Of a stretch of DNA of 64,000 nt, positions 47,077 through 56,749 are shown one piece after another (within the stretch, counting starts at the first letter, position 1; the number at the start of each line of letters is the position of its first letter). The position numbers and the translations under genes were made by a program. The DNA comes from Roseivivax sp. THAF197b (GTDB taxonomy: Bacteria > Pseudomonadota > Alphaproteobacteria > Rhodobacterales > Rhodobacteraceae): NCBI RefSeq assembly GCF_009363255.1, contig NZ_CP045318.1:3585501-3649500 (forward strand), in the 5' to 3' direction. The notes below the pieces were generated by a model. That model ran no database searches and was not told the origin of the DNA. It saw nothing but the letters and a program-made list of their open reading frames with translations.

Positions 47077-47219
47077 CGCGAGCTTACCCCGATGGACGCG
47101 CTTCCCGTAACCGAAATCCCGATGGGCGGCTCTTCCTGAGCGGGATCGGGCCGTTCCGGTGCGCCATCCGCACCGCAAGCGGCCAGCAGCAAAAAGGCAA
47201 GGCAGGCCAGAGGTCTCAT
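47073..47219 (-). CDS. tiny lipoprotein, 48 residues
   Basis: This is a 48-residue frame, [19 protein letters not shown] then a Pro/Glu-rich linker and [14 protein letters not shown]. The lipobox LLAAC gives a mature lipid-anchored peptide of about 34 residues. The ATG at 47219 overlaps the argH stop as ATGA and its own stop overlaps the next gene as GTGA, so it sits inside a fully coupled run. Alphaproteobacteria often carry a small lysA-linked lipoprotein in this position (the LptM-like family); the linkage and lipobox fit that, but assignment is inferred. Confidence 0.75.
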   Translation of the reverse strand: MRPLACLAFLLLAACGADGAPERPDPAQEEPPIGISVTGSASIGVSSR

Positions 47220-48607
47220 TCCAGGATCTCCTTCCAGCGGGCGATCTGTGCCCGCACCTGATCGGGCGCGGTGCCGCCATAGGAGATGCGGCTCGCCACG
47301 GAATTATGCACGCCGAGGACGTCGAAGACAGCCTCGGTGATGCCATCGTGAACCGATGTCATATCAGACAGGCTCAGATCCGGCAGGTCGCAGCCCTTCT
47401 TCTCGGCCAGCGCCACCAGCGCGCCCGTGACGTGATGCGCGTCTCGGAAGGGCAGGTTCAGCTCGCGCACCAGCCAATCCGCAAGATCGGTCGCGGTCGA
47501 GAAGCCCGACGAGGCCGCGGCCTCTAGCGCAGGCACGTTCGCGGACATGTCCCGCACCATCCCGTCCATCGCCGCCAATGCCAGCAGCCAGTTATCGGCC
47601 GCATCGAAGACCTGCTCCTTGTCCTCCTGCATGTCCTTGGAATAGGCGAGCGGCAGCCCCTTCATCACCAGCGTCAGCGCCACGTTCGCACCGAAGATCC
47701 GCCCGATCTTGGCGCGGATCAGCTCCGCCGCATCGGGGTTCTTCTTCTGCGGCATGATCGACGAGCCGGTCGAGAAGCGGTCTGACAATGTCACGAAGCG
47801 GAACTGCGCGGAGGACCAGATCACCAGTTCTTCGGCCATGCGCGACAGGTGCACCGCGCTGATCGAGGCGATCGACAGGAACTCGAGCGCGAAGTCCCGG
47901 TCCGACACGGCGTCCAGCGAATTGGCCGCGGGCCGGTCGAAGCCCAGCGCCTCCGCCGTCATGTGCCGGTCGATCGGGAAGCCCGTGCCCGCCAGCGCGG
48001 CCGCCCCGAGCGGGCTTTCGTTCATCCGCGCGCGGGCGTCGCGCACGCGGGACAGATCGCGGCCGAACATCTCGACATAGGCCATCATATGATGGCCCCA
48101 AGTCACGGGCTGCGCCGTTTGGAGATGGGTGAAGCCCGGCATGACCCAATCCGCACCCGCCTCGGCCTGGGCGAGGAGCGCGCGCAAGAGCGCGAGGAGC
48201 TGCTCTTCCGCCGCATCCAGCTGATCGCGCACCCACAGCTTGAAATCGGTGGCGACCTGATCGTTGCGCGACCGGCCCGTATGCAGCCGCCCCGCGGGCT
48301 CGCCGATCAGCGCCTTCAGACGCGCCTCCACGTTCATGTGAATGTCTTCTAGCGCCGTGGAAAATTCGAACGTGCCGCCTTCGATCTCTGACAAGACGGT
48401 GAGCAAGCCTTCCCTCATCGCCTCCGCGTCGCTAGGTTTCACGATGCCCGTGGCAGCCAGCATGGCGGCATGGGCCCTCGATCCGGCGATGTCCTGCGCC
48501 GCCAGCCGCTTGTCGAACCCGATCGAGGCATTGATCGCCTCCATGATCGCGTCAGGTCCAGCGGCAAAGCGGCCACCCCACATCTGGTTCGAGGTCGTAT
48601 CGGACAT
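47216..48607 (-). CDS. argH: argininosuccinate lyase
   Basis: ArgH releases fumarate from argininosuccinate in the last arginine step. The 463-residue sequence has [11 protein letters not shown] at the start, the ASL signature [12 protein letters not shown], and [13 protein letters not shown] 48607 gives the family N-terminus; the longer open frame antisense to the thioredoxin gene is noise. It leads a long overlapping run with the small lipoproteins and DUF2834, and starts only 24 bp from the divergent TlpA-like gene. Confidence 0.97.
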   Translation of the reverse strand: MSDTTSNQMWGGRFAAGPDAIMEAINASIGFDKRLAAQDIAGSRAHAAMLAATGIVKPSDAEAMREGLLTVLSEIEGGTFEFSTALEDIHMNVEARLKALIGEPAGRLHTGRSRNDQVATDFKLWVRDQLDAAEEQLLALLRALLAQAEAGADWVMPGFTHLQTAQPVTWGHHMMAYVEMFGRDLSRVRDARARMNESPLGAAALAGTGFPIDRHMTAEALGFDRPAANSLDAVSDRDFALEFLSIASISAVHLSRMAEELVIWSSAQFRFVTLSDRFSTGSSIMPQKKNPDAAELIRAKIGRIFGANVALTLVMKGLPLAYSKDMQEDKEQVFDAADNWLLALAAMDGMVRDMSANVPALEAAASSGFSTATDLADWLVRELNLPFRDAHHVTGALVALAEKKGCDLPDLSLSDMTSVHDGITEAVFDVLGVHNSVASRISYGGTAPDQVRAQIARWKEILE

Positions 48608-48631
48608 TCCCTGGCCTTCCCTGGAGGAGAC

Positions 48632-49216
48632 ATGATCAAAGCTCTTGGCGCGCTCGTCTATACCGCCGCACTCTCGCTTGCAATTCCGGCGGCTGCCGAG
48701 ATTACCGCGCTGGCGGACCTGCGCGACGGCGACATGAAAAAGCTCAACCTGCATTCCGAGGCGAAAGATGTGGGCGATGCCGACTTCCAGACCTTCGACG
48801 GCGATCCCATGAACCTGTCCGATTACGCAGGAAAATGGACGCTGGTGAATTTCTGGGCCACCTGGTGCGCGCCATGCCGCAAGGAGATGCCGCAACTTTC
48901 GGAGCTGCAGGCGGAACTCGGCGGCGACGCATTCGAGGTCGTGACCATCGCCACGGGCCGCAACCCGCCCCCCGCGATGGAGGCGTTTTTTGCAGAGCCC
49001 GATCCCGACCGGCCCGAGATCAGCATCGACAACCTGCCGCTGCACCGCGATCCCGGATCAACCCTGGCGCGCCAGATGGCCGTTCTGGGCCTGCCGATCA
49101 CGGTCCTGATCAATCCCGAGGGCAAGGAGGTGGCGCGACTGACGGGAGACGCCAACTGGGCCTCCGACGAGGCGAAGGCGATCCTGCGGGCGGCCATCGA
49201 ACAGACGCCCGGCTGA
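48632..49216 (+). CDS. TlpA-like thiol:disulfide oxidoreductase
   Basis: This 194-residue periplasmic thioredoxin-fold protein has signal [22 protein letters not shown]. The redox site WCAPC has Cys79 and Cys82 within [14 protein letters not shown]. The conserved cis-proline is in [16 protein letters not shown] 48632 follows GGAGGAGA. Relatives reduce cytochrome c or cuproprotein thiols. It is divergent from argH and ends in a strong terminator. Confidence 0.92.
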   Translation: MIKALGALVYTAALSLAIPAAAEITALADLRDGDMKKLNLHSEAKDVGDADFQTFDGDPMNLSDYAGKWTLVNFWATWCAPCRKEMPQLSELQAELGGDAFEVVTIATGRNPPPAMEAFFAEPDPDRPEISIDNLPLHRDPGSTLARQMAVLGLPITVLINPEGKEVARLTGDANWASDEAKAILRAAIEQTPG

Positions 49217-49240
49217 TCGCGCGGAAATTGTCCGAACGGA

Positions 49241-49265
49241 AAAGCCCGGCCAAAAGCCGGGCTTT
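49241..49265 (+). terminator. Rho-independent terminator after TlpA-like gene
   Basis: AAAGCCCGGC (49241-49250) pairs with GCCGGGCTTT (49256-49265) and continues into TTTTC. The A run on the left arm would also make it usable from the minus strand for the extensin-family gene. Confidence 0.9.
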
Positions 49266-49306
49266 TTCTTGCGTTGGAGAAAGACCCGCCCCGGCGGACA
49301 CCCCTA

Positions 49307-50239
49307 TCACGGGCCGCAATAGGACCCGCTGCGATACTGCGCCGTATCGAAGTGAAAATGATCCTGGTGGAAGCGATCCGAATCCGGCCCGAGCGTGGTG
49401 CCGAAGATCCCGCAGGCGCCCTTGTACATCCGCCGCAGGATGGGCCCCTGGTTCGCGCTGCGATAGCCCCCGAGCACGACCATCTGGGAGCCATCACGCA
49501 GCTGGATCGCGGAGATATCGATCGCGCGGCCCTTGCCATGCTCGGAGATTTTCGCGCCCGGCAGGTTGTTTCGGGTCCGGCAGGAATAATGCGCCGCGAC
49601 CCGAAGTCCGGACACGCCCCCGCCTGTATTGCCCACCGCAGGCCGCACCGCGCGATTGAGCCAGGCTTTCGTGGCCCGCGCGGTGGAACAATGCAGGAGC
49701 GACGGCTGGCTCAGCCGCACACCGTCGATCGCACGCACTTCGACCGCATCCTCGATGCCACAGCCTCGGATGCGCCCCGGCACGAAGCCCACATATTCGC
49801 CCTGGATATCCGGATCGCCGCAAAGCGCGCCGCGATCCCGTTCGACCTGCTGTGCCATGGCTTTCTGTACAAGGCTCTGCGTGCGCCTGGCAGGCCGCAG
49901 GGTCTGCGCCACGGCAAGCCGACTGGCCGCGGCGAAGGCCCGGATATCGCGACCCTCATAGCCCGGAAATTCCTCCAGCGGTTCGGCGCGGGGAATGGGC
50001 TCCAACCGGGCGAACTTCTCGCGAAGCTGCGCGGCGATCACGGCCTCGGTCAGGTCCGGGCGCAGTTGCGGGCGGATCTCTGCCGAAGGGGCCGCCGATG
50101 CGGCGGCGGGCGCAGGCGCCGAGACCGCGACAGGCACGGCGCCGGTGTCGCGTGCAACGGGGCGGAATGAGCTGTCAGGAGCGGCCAGAGCCGGGATCGC
50201 GAGAAGGGAAACCAGAATAATCGCAACCGCTTGTCTCAT
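49307..50239 (-). CDS. extensin family protein (exported)
   Basis: This 310-residue exported protein has signal [19 protein letters not shown] and an Ala/Pro-rich linker. The C-terminal extensin-like domain (PF06904) shows SLLHCSTARATKAWLNRAVRPA, SEHGKGRAIDISAI and FHQDHFHFDTAQYR, the last resembling an M15/LAS peptidase zinc motif, so a murein hydrolase role is plausible. ATG 50239 overlaps the stop of the dehydrogenase gene as ATGA. Confidence 0.85.
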   Translation of the reverse strand: MRQAVAIILVSLLAIPALAAPDSSFRPVARDTGAVPVAVSAPAPAAASAAPSAEIRPQLRPDLTEAVIAAQLREKFARLEPIPRAEPLEEFPGYEGRDIRAFAAASRLAVAQTLRPARRTQSLVQKAMAQQVERDRGALCGDPDIQGEYVGFVPGRIRGCGIEDAVEVRAIDGVRLSQPSLLHCSTARATKAWLNRAVRPAVGNTGGGVSGLRVAAHYSCRTRNNLPGAKISEHGKGRAIDISAIQLRDGSQMVVLGGYRSANQGPILRRMYKGACGIFGTTLGPDSDRFHQDHFHFDTAQYRSGSYCGP

Positions 50240-51162
50240 CTTTCCACCTTCACACGCCCGAAATCCGGCGCCTCCGTATCCTGACCCGCCTCGATGATAC
50301 CCCGGCGGATGGCGCGGGTGCGGGTGAAATAGTCGTGAAGATGCGCGCCATCGCCTTTGCGGATCGCCCGCTGCAAGGCGAAGAGCTCTTCGGTGAAGCG
50401 GCCGAGGATCTCGAGCGTCGCATCCTTGTTGGTCAGAAAGACATCGCGCCACATGGTCGGATCGGACGCGGCAATCCGGGTGAAGTCGCGAAAGCCCGTG
50501 GCGGAATACTTGATGACCTCGCTCTCGGTCACGCGACGCAGATCGTCAGCCACGCCCACCATCGTGTAGGCGATGAGGTGCGGCGTATGACTGACAACGG
50601 CGAGGACGAGATCATGGTGGTCCGCATCCATTTCGTCGACCAACGCGCCCAGACCTTCCCAGAAGGCGCGCAGGCGCGCGACCGCCTCCGGATCGCTGCC
50701 CTCGACCGGTACAAGAAGGCACCAGCGGTTGTCGAACAGCGTGGAAAAGCCCGATTCGGGGCCGGAATGCTCGGTCCCGGCCATTGGATGGCCGGGAATG
50801 AAATGCACGCCCTCGGGGATATGCGGGCCGACCTGCGCAATCACGTCCTTCTTGACCGACCCGACATCCGTCACGGTCGCGCCGGGCTTCAGGTGAGGCG
50901 CGATGGTTTCCGCCACCGCCCCCATCACGCCGACAGGCACGGCCAGCACCACCAGATCGGCGTCGCGCACGGCCTCTTCGGCGCTGTCGCAGACCGTGTC
51001 GCACAATCCGATCCGGCGTGCCGTCTCCCGCGTCTCTTCGGAGCGCGCATAGCCTGTCACATGACCCGCGAGACCGCCGCGCTTCATCGCCCAGAACATC
51101 GAGGACGCGATCAGGCCGAGGCCAATGAGCGCGACCCGGCCGTAGATTGGCGTATCGCTCAT
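50236..51162 (-). CDS. prephenate/arogenate dehydrogenase family protein
   Basis: This 308-residue TyrA-type NAD(P)-dependent dehydrogenase of tyrosine synthesis has the Rossmann motif [12 protein letters not shown] near the N-terminus, the catalytic His in [15 protein letters not shown] and a helical C-terminal domain ([13 protein letters not shown]). It could act on prephenate, arogenate or both. No chorismate mutase or ACT domain is fused. ATG 51162 overlaps the hisC stop as ATGA. The hisC partner may supply the transaminase activity for arogenate. Confidence 0.92.
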   Translation of the reverse strand: MSDTPIYGRVALIGLGLIASSMFWAMKRGGLAGHVTGYARSEETRETARRIGLCDTVCDSAEEAVRDADLVVLAVPVGVMGAVAETIAPHLKPGATVTDVGSVKKDVIAQVGPHIPEGVHFIPGHPMAGTEHSGPESGFSTLFDNRWCLLVPVEGSDPEAVARLRAFWEGLGALVDEMDADHHDLVLAVVSHTPHLIAYTMVGVADDLRRVTESEVIKYSATGFRDFTRIAASDPTMWRDVFLTNKDATLEILGRFTEELFALQRAIRKGDGAHLHDYFTRTRAIRRGIIEAGQDTEAPDFGRVKVER

Positions 51163-52244
51163 CGCTCGCCCGCTTTGAACAACCCGATGCAATGCGCGAC
51201 GCGGCGGCAGGCGGGCTCGTCGCCCACGGTGATACGCAGCGCCGAAGGCAGGCCGTAGCCAGACACGCGGCGCACGATCAGGCCCTGTTTCTGCAGGTAG
51301 AGATCGCAAGCCGCCGCCTCTTCGGGCGAGGAGAGCCGCGCGAGCACGAAATTCGCGGTCGACGTGTCCGACGGCACGCCATGCTCCATCAATGCCTCCG
51401 CGAGCCAGGTCCGCAGGCGCGTGTTCTCCGACCGCGACTTCTCGACATACTCGCGATCCCGGATGGCGGCCTCTGCCGCGGCGAGCGCCACGTTCGACAG
51501 ATTGAAAGGCCCGCGCACGCGATTGAGCACATCGATGATGGCTTTCGGCGCATAGCCCCACCCCACGCGCAGGCCGCCCAGCCCGTGGATCTTCGAGAAG
51601 GTGCGCGTCATCACCACGTTCTCGCGCATCTCCACGAGCTTCGCGCCGCCGTCATAGCCTTCCACGTATTCCGCGTAGGCGCCGTCGAGAACGAGGATCG
51701 CCTGCGGCGGAAGCCCCTCGGCCAGACGCTCGATCTCCGCGAGACCGACCATGGTGCCCGTGGGGTTGTTCGGGTTGGCCAGGAAGACGAGCTTCGTCTT
51801 CTTGGTGCAGGCCGCGAGGATCGCATCCACATCCGTGACGCGCTCTTTCTCGGGCACCTCGACGGGCTTGGCACCTGCGACCTTGGCCGAGATCCGGTAC
51901 ATGGCGAAGCCGTGCTCGGTATGGATGACCTCGTCATTCCGCTGCGTGTAGGCCTGGCAGAGGAAGTGAATGATCTCGTCCGAACCCACGCCGCAGATGA
52001 TCCGCTCCGGATCGAGGCCGTGGACCTCCGCTATGGCGGCGCGCAGGTTCGCGTGATCTGCGGACGGGTAGCGATGCAATTCATGCGACGCACGGCGGAT
52101 CGCCTCGCGCGCGACCTCGGGCGGCCCGAACGGATTTTCGTTCGAGCTGAGCTTGACCACGTTTGCCACGCCCTCGACGGCGGATTTCCCGCCCTCGTAC
52201 AGCGCGATGTCCATGATGCCGGGTTTCGGCGCAATCTTCGTCAT
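51159..52244 (-). CDS. hisC: histidinol-phosphate aminotransferase
   Basis: This 361-residue PLP aminotransferase of fold type I shows [22 protein letters not shown], and the PLP lysine in [18 protein letters not shown], followed by RGPFNLS. It makes L-histidinol phosphate and, in organisms with this gene order, often also handles aromatic amino acids. It overlaps the following dehydrogenase by ATGA. Confidence 0.95.
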   Translation of the reverse strand: MTKIAPKPGIMDIALYEGGKSAVEGVANVVKLSSNENPFGPPEVAREAIRRASHELHRYPSADHANLRAAIAEVHGLDPERIICGVGSDEIIHFLCQAYTQRNDEVIHTEHGFAMYRISAKVAGAKPVEVPEKERVTDVDAILAACTKKTKLVFLANPNNPTGTMVGLAEIERLAEGLPPQAILVLDGAYAEYVEGYDGGAKLVEMRENVVMTRTFSKIHGLGGLRVGWGYAPKAIIDVLNRVRGPFNLSNVALAAAEAAIRDREYVEKSRSENTRLRTWLAEALMEHGVPSDTSTANFVLARLSSPEEAAACDLYLQKQGLIVRRVSGYGLPSALRITVGDEPACRRVAHCIGLFKAGER

Positions 52245-52479
52245 GTCTCAGGCTCCCATTGCGTCCGGCTATAGCGGCCCCTCCGCCCCGTGAAAAGCAC
52301 CAAGGTCCGGGCCGGATCGCCGCAGCCATGAAGCGGATGCGAGGATGCCGCAATACTTCCCGATTGTTTCGATAGCCGGGACAAAGGGATTGGCGATCTT
52401 CCGCAGCGTTGCCCGTCATTCGGCCGCGCATCCGTGCCGGGTGCGGCCTACGAGCTGGCGCTCGCGGTCAGTCAGACGC

Positions 52480-53772
52480 TCAGACCACGACCTCCTGCCG
52501 CTCCTGTGCGCCCACGTCGAAGACCCGTTTGTAGCGGTCGATCTGCGCATCCGGGCCCATCGCCTTGTTGGGATTGTCCGAAAGCTTCACCGTCGGCTGG
52601 CCCTCTGCCTTTACCGCCTTGCAAACCAGCGAGAAGGGAGCCAGCCGGTCATCCGGGGTCAGCCCCCGGAAATCGTTCGTCAGAAGGGTGCCCCACCCGA
52701 AGGAGACCCGGACCCGGCCCGTGAACTGGCGGTACAATTCCTCGATCTTGGCGACATCGAGCCCGTCGGAGAAGATGATGAGCTTGCCCGTCGGATCCTC
52801 GCCCCGCGCCTTCCACCAGCGGATCGCTGTTTCGGCCCCGGTTGCGGGATCGCCCGAATCGATGCGGATGCCGGTCCAGCCCGCAAGCCAGTCCGGCGCG
52901 CGGTTCAGGAAGCCTTCCGTGCCGTAAGTGTCGGGCAGGATGATGCGCAGGTTGCCCTCATGCTCCTCCTGCCAATCGTTCAACACGTCGTAAGGGGCCT
53001 GCGCCAGCGCCTCGTCATCCTTGGCAAGGGCTGCATAGACCATCGGCAATTCATGCGCGTTGGTGCCGATCGCCTCGAGATCGCGGCTTTTCGCGATGGC
53101 GCAGTTCGACGTGCCGGTGAAGCGCTCGCCCAGACCTTCATACATCGCCTGCACGCACCAATCCTGCCAGAGGTAGGAATGCCGCCGCCGCGTGCCGAAA
53201 TCGGCGATGCGCAGATCGTCGATCTTCTTCAGCCGCTCGATCTTTTCCCAAAGCTTCGTCATGGCGCGCGCGTAGAGCACCTGCAGCTCGAACCGCCCCA
53301 TATCGTTCAGCACCGCGCGCCCGCGCAGCTCCATCAGCACGGCGAGCGCGGGAATTTCCCAAAGCATCACTTCGGGCCAGGCGCCCTCGAAGGTCAGCTC
53401 GTATTGATCGCCCACCCGCTCCAGGTGATAGGGCGGCAGGCGCAGGTTCTCGAACCAGTCCATGAAATCGGGCCGGAACATCTGCCGCTTGCCGTAGAAG
53501 GTATTCCCCCGCATCCAGGTCGACTCGCCCCGCCGCAGGGACAGCGACCGAATGTGGTCGAGCTGTTCGCGCAGCTCCCCCTCGTCGATCAGCTTGGCGA
53601 GCGGCACATGGTCCGAGCGATTGATCAGGCTGAACGTGACCTGCGTGTTGCGATGATTGCGAAACACCGACTGACACATCAGCAGCTTGTAGAAATCGGT
53701 ATCTATGAGGGAGCGGACGATCGGATCGATCTTCCACTTGTGGTTCCAGACGCGGGTGGCGATATCGACCAT
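52480..53772 (-). CDS. pncB: nicotinate phosphoribosyltransferase
   Basis: This 430-residue enzyme converts nicotinate and PRPP to nicotinate mononucleotide in NAD salvage. The phosphorylatable histidine lies in DFGTRRRHSYLWQDW. Other family segments are RSLIDTDFYKLLM at the start, GTSNCAIAKSRD, and RIDSGDPA. It is at the end of a pncA-unknown-pncB run on the minus strand, spaced nine bases from the unknown gene. Confidence 0.96.
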   Translation of the reverse strand: MVDIATRVWNHKWKIDPIVRSLIDTDFYKLLMCQSVFRNHRNTQVTFSLINRSDHVPLAKLIDEGELREQLDHIRSLSLRRGESTWMRGNTFYGKRQMFRPDFMDWFENLRLPPYHLERVGDQYELTFEGAWPEVMLWEIPALAVLMELRGRAVLNDMGRFELQVLYARAMTKLWEKIERLKKIDDLRIADFGTRRRHSYLWQDWCVQAMYEGLGERFTGTSNCAIAKSRDLEAIGTNAHELPMVYAALAKDDEALAQAPYDVLNDWQEEHEGNLRIILPDTYGTEGFLNRAPDWLAGWTGIRIDSGDPATGAETAIRWWKARGEDPTGKLIIFSDGLDVAKIEELYRQFTGRVRVSFGWGTLLTNDFRGLTPDDRLAPFSLVCKAVKAEGQPTVKLSDNPNKAMGPDAQIDRYKRVFDVGAQERQEVVV

Positions 53773-53781
53773 GAGACTTCC

Positions 53782-54354
53782 TCAGATTCCGAGAACCGCT
53801 TTTCGGAGCTCTGGGTACATCACCCAGACAAAAGCTCCTGTCTCGGCCCGCGCGGGTCCGGCTTGCGCAATTACACCCGTTTGCACATCGTCGGCTCGAA
53901 TGGTGGACGTCGGGGCAGAAACGCCCAAGACTTCGGCTATTTCGCGCCCCAGGCGCCCATAGAGCGCATTCGCCGTTTCGAAGCTATCGTATCCACCGGC
54001 ACGCGCGATCTCGCCGGCTGTCAAACCCACATCATCACTCTTCGCGTGCGCCACAAGCATATCCAATTTGGCGCCCTCGGGTTTGAGCACCTCTAAAGCT
54101 TCAGCGTATTCCTCCACTGTAGGGATCAGAAAATCGATATTTTCAGCCCGGCGTCTCGCTTTCGCTCTTTCGCGATGCCTTTCATCGAGAATTTGTTTGA
54201 GCGTTTGCAAAGCTTCGTCCGGTGTCGCGCCGGTGGCATCGGCTATCTGCCCTTTTGACTTAGTATTCTTCCGGTACGCAAGCGCACGCGCTTCCCCACC
54301 TGAATTTCCGTAACGGATCAAATATCGACCGTACTCAATCATTTCTACCTTCAT
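53782..54354 (-). CDS. unrecognised protein wedged between pncA and pncB
   Basis: This 190-residue soluble protein starts MKVEMIEYGRYLIRYGNSG. A basic helix-rich centre (ILDERHRERAKARRRAEN) is followed by a C-terminal segment, AGGYDSFETANALYGRLGREIAEVLG. That segment resembles the helical module often found N-terminal to HNH-type restriction nucleases; here no nuclease domain follows. Base use is clearly AT-richer than pncA and pncB. It overlaps pncA by ATGA, so it is well inserted into the operon. Function unknown. Confidence 0.6.
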   Translation of the reverse strand: MKVEMIEYGRYLIRYGNSGGEARALAYRKNTKSKGQIADATGATPDEALQTLKQILDERHRERAKARRRAENIDFLIPTVEEYAEALEVLKPEGAKLDMLVAHAKSDDVGLTAGEIARAGGYDSFETANALYGRLGREIAEVLGVSAPTSTIRADDVQTGVIAQAGPARAETGAFVWVMYPELRKAVLGI

Positions 54355-54944
54355 TCCAGCACGACCCCCGCCGCCGCCATCTCGTCCATGGCCGCGCCAA
54401 GCGATCCATCGAGGTCGATCCCCCTGCACAGGTCCTCCCTCAGCGTGACGTCGAAGCCCAGCTTGCGCGCATCGAGGGCCGAGAATTTCACGCAGAAATC
54501 CGTGGCCAGCCCGACCATCGTCAGCCGCGTGATCCCGCGCGTACGCAGGTATCCCTCAAGCCCCGTCGGCGTTTCGTGATCGTTCTCGAAAAACGCCGAA
54601 TAGCTGTCGATCGCGCGGCGAAAGCCCTTGCGGATGATCAGATCGGCGCGGTCGGTTTCGAGCCTGGCATGAAATGCGGCCCCCTCGGAGCCTTGCACGC
54701 AATGATCCGGCCAAAGAACCTGCGGCCCGTAAGGCATCTCGATCATCTCCATCGGTGCCTTGCCCGGATGTTGGGACGCGAAAGACGAATGCCCCGCCGG
54801 GTGCCAATCCTGCGTCAGGATCACCGCGTCGAACTCCGGCATCAGCGCGTTGATGGGTGCGACGATCTCGTCACCCCCCGCCACGGCCAGCGCGCCGCCG
54901 GGGCAGAAATCGTTCTGAACATCGATGACGATCAAGGCCTGCAT
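54351..54944 (-). CDS. pncA: nicotinamidase
   Basis: This 197-residue enzyme hydrolyses nicotinamide to nicotinate for NAD salvage. The catalytic triad is visible: Asp8 in ALIVIDVQNDF, Lys in IIRKGF, and Cys in LATDFCVKF. The metal site is TQDWHPAGHSSF. ATG 54944 follows AAAGGAGG. Operon with the wedged unknown gene and pncB. Confidence 0.96.
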   Translation of the reverse strand: MQALIVIDVQNDFCPGGALAVAGGDEIVAPINALMPEFDAVILTQDWHPAGHSSFASQHPGKAPMEMIEMPYGPQVLWPDHCVQGSEGAAFHARLETDRADLIIRKGFRRAIDSYSAFFENDHETPTGLEGYLRTRGITRLTMVGLATDFCVKFSALDARKLGFDVTLREDLCRGIDLDGSLGAAMDEMAAAGVVLE

Positions 54945-55048
54945 CCGCGCCTCCTTTCCGCAATTGCCGCCCAAGGTGGCGCGGCGCACGCCCGAGGACA
55001 AGCCCCACCCCTTGCGCGGGCGCCCCCGGCTGCATTATCTCGCCCGGC

Positions 55049-55960
55049 ATGTACACCGTCGCAGCCCTCTATCACTTCACGCCCTTCGCGGATCCGGACG
55101 CCCTGCGCCCGGACATGATCGCCTTGGGCGAGGCGGAGGGGATCACCGGCACGCTTCTTGTCGCGGGCGAAGGCATCAATGGAACGGTCGCCGGTCCGAA
55201 GCGCGGCATCGACCGGATGGTGGCGCATATCTGCGCCCTGCCCGGCTGCGCCGATCTCGAAGTGAAATATTCCACGGCACAGGACCGGCCCTTCGCCAAG
55301 CTCAAGGTCCGCCTGAAGAAAGAGATCGTGACCATGGGCCGGCCGGGCGTCGACCCGCGGGCGCGAACTGGGCACTATGTCGACCCGGCCGATTGGAATG
55401 CGCTGATCGAAAGCCCGGATGTGGCCGTGATCGACACCCGCAACGATTTCGAAGTGGCCATCGGCACCTTTGAAGGCGCCGTGAATCCCGAAACCGAAAG
55501 CTTCCGCGACTTCCCCGCCTGGTGGGAGCGCAACAAACACCGCTTCCACAACAAGCGGATCGCGATGTTCTGCACCGGCGGCATCCGGTGCGAGAAATCG
55601 ACCAACTGGCTTTTGGAACAAGGCGAGGCCGAGGTGTATCACCTCAAGGGCGGTATCCTGAAATACCTCGAAGAGGTGCCCGAGGCCGACAGCACCTGGC
55701 AGGGCGCGTGTTTCGTCTTCGACGAACGCGTCTCGGTAGAGCACGGTCTCCGCGAAGGCCCGCACCTTCTCTGCCGGGCTTGCCGCCGCCCGATCCTGCC
55801 CGAAGACCGCAACCGCCCCGAATATGAACAGGGCGTCGCCTGTCATCTTTGCGTCCACGAGACGGGCGAGGAGGACAAGATCCGCTTTCGCGAGCGTCAG
55901 AAGCAGATCGCCCTCTCGAAAGCGCGGGGTGAGCGGCACTTGGCGGGCATGGACGACTGA
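55049..55960 (+). CDS. trhO: tRNA uridine-34 hydroxylase, rhodanese family
   Basis: This 303-residue TrhO (YceA) protein performs O2-dependent 5-hydroxylation of U34 in tRNA. An N-terminal acylphosphatase-like domain (AEGITGTLLVAGEGINGTVAG) is followed by a rhodanese domain with active Cys in MFCTGGIRCEKSTNWL and a Cys-rich C-terminus (CRACRRPI, CHLCVHETGEE). It is divergent from pncA. Confidence 0.95.
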   Translation: MYTVAALYHFTPFADPDALRPDMIALGEAEGITGTLLVAGEGINGTVAGPKRGIDRMVAHICALPGCADLEVKYSTAQDRPFAKLKVRLKKEIVTMGRPGVDPRARTGHYVDPADWNALIESPDVAVIDTRNDFEVAIGTFEGAVNPETESFRDFPAWWERNKHRFHNKRIAMFCTGGIRCEKSTNWLLEQGEAEVYHLKGGILKYLEEVPEADSTWQGACFVFDERVSVEHGLREGPHLLCRACRRPILPEDRNRPEYEQGVACHLCVHETGEEDKIRFRERQKQIALSKARGERHLAGMDD

Positions 55961-56049
55961 CACCCCGCATCTCGGGCGACCGCAGAGTCCCGCGTCACCG
56001 TTTCGAGCGCCCCGCCCTGTCACGTTCGGACCGGAAATACTCCGGTGGT

Positions 56050-56068
56050 TTGGAGGCCGCGCCTCCAA
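56050..56068. terminator. hairpin between convergent trhO and regA
   Basis: TTGGAGGC (56050-56057) pairs with GCCTCCAA (56061-56068) around CGC. It sits in the 154 bp gap between two convergent genes and is a reasonable bidirectional terminator, though without a T run. Confidence 0.4.
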
Positions 56069-56114
56069 TGCAGCGCGACGGGCCTCGATGGCCCGGCGTG
56101 ATGCACCCCCGGCT

Positions 56115-56654
56115 CTAGCGCGGCGAGCGTTTCGCCAAGATGCGCTGCAGGGTCCGGCGATGCATGTTCAGACGGCGCGCGGTCTCGGACACGTTGCGGT
56201 CGCACAATTCGTAAACGCGCTGGATATGCTCCCAACGGACGCGATCCGCCGACATCGGGTTGTCGGGCGGCGGCGGCAATTCCTCTTCCGTGGCCAGAAG
56301 CGCATTGACGATATCCGTCGCATCCGCGGGCTTCGAAAGGTAATCCGTGGCGCCGATCTTCACCGCGGCCACGGCCGTTGCGATCGCGCCATATCCCGTG
56401 AGCACGACGATCCGCGAATCCGGACGGCGCTCGCGCAGCGTCTCCACGATGTCGAGCCCGTTGCCATCCTCGAGCCGCAGGTCGATCACGGCATAAGCGG
56501 GCGGCCGCGCCGTCGCGATGGCAGAGCCACCCACGACAGAGCCCGAGGTTTCCACCTCGAAGCCACGCTTTTCCATGGCCTTTGCCAGCCGTCTCAGAAA
56601 CGGCTCGTCATCATCGACAAGCAACAGCGATTTGTCTTCGCCCAGCTCCTGCAT
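56115..56654 (-). CDS. regA: redox response regulator RegA/ActR/PrrA
   Basis: This 179-residue response regulator of the global redox system has REC residues LLVDDDEPFL, phospho-Asp58 in VIDLRLEDG and Lys in LSKPADA. A proline linker (LPPPPD) precedes the Fis-type HTH (CDRNVSETARRLNMHRRTLQRIL). In relatives it controls photosynthesis, respiration and nitrogen and carbon fixation genes. SenC upstream is in the same direction; regB diverges. Confidence 0.96.
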   Translation of the reverse strand: MQELGEDKSLLLVDDDEPFLRRLAKAMEKRGFEVETSGSVVGGSAIATARPPAYAVIDLRLEDGNGLDIVETLRERRPDSRIVVLTGYGAIATAVAAVKIGATDYLSKPADATDIVNALLATEEELPPPPDNPMSADRVRWEHIQRVYELCDRNVSETARRLNMHRRTLQRILAKRSPR

Positions 56655-56749
56655 CTCCGCAACCTCATGTCATTCGTCGGATCGCATCCGAATGCAGGAA
56701 GTTAGTGCGGCCTCCTTAACCGTCAATTGGCCCGAGCCTGGCCCGGATA

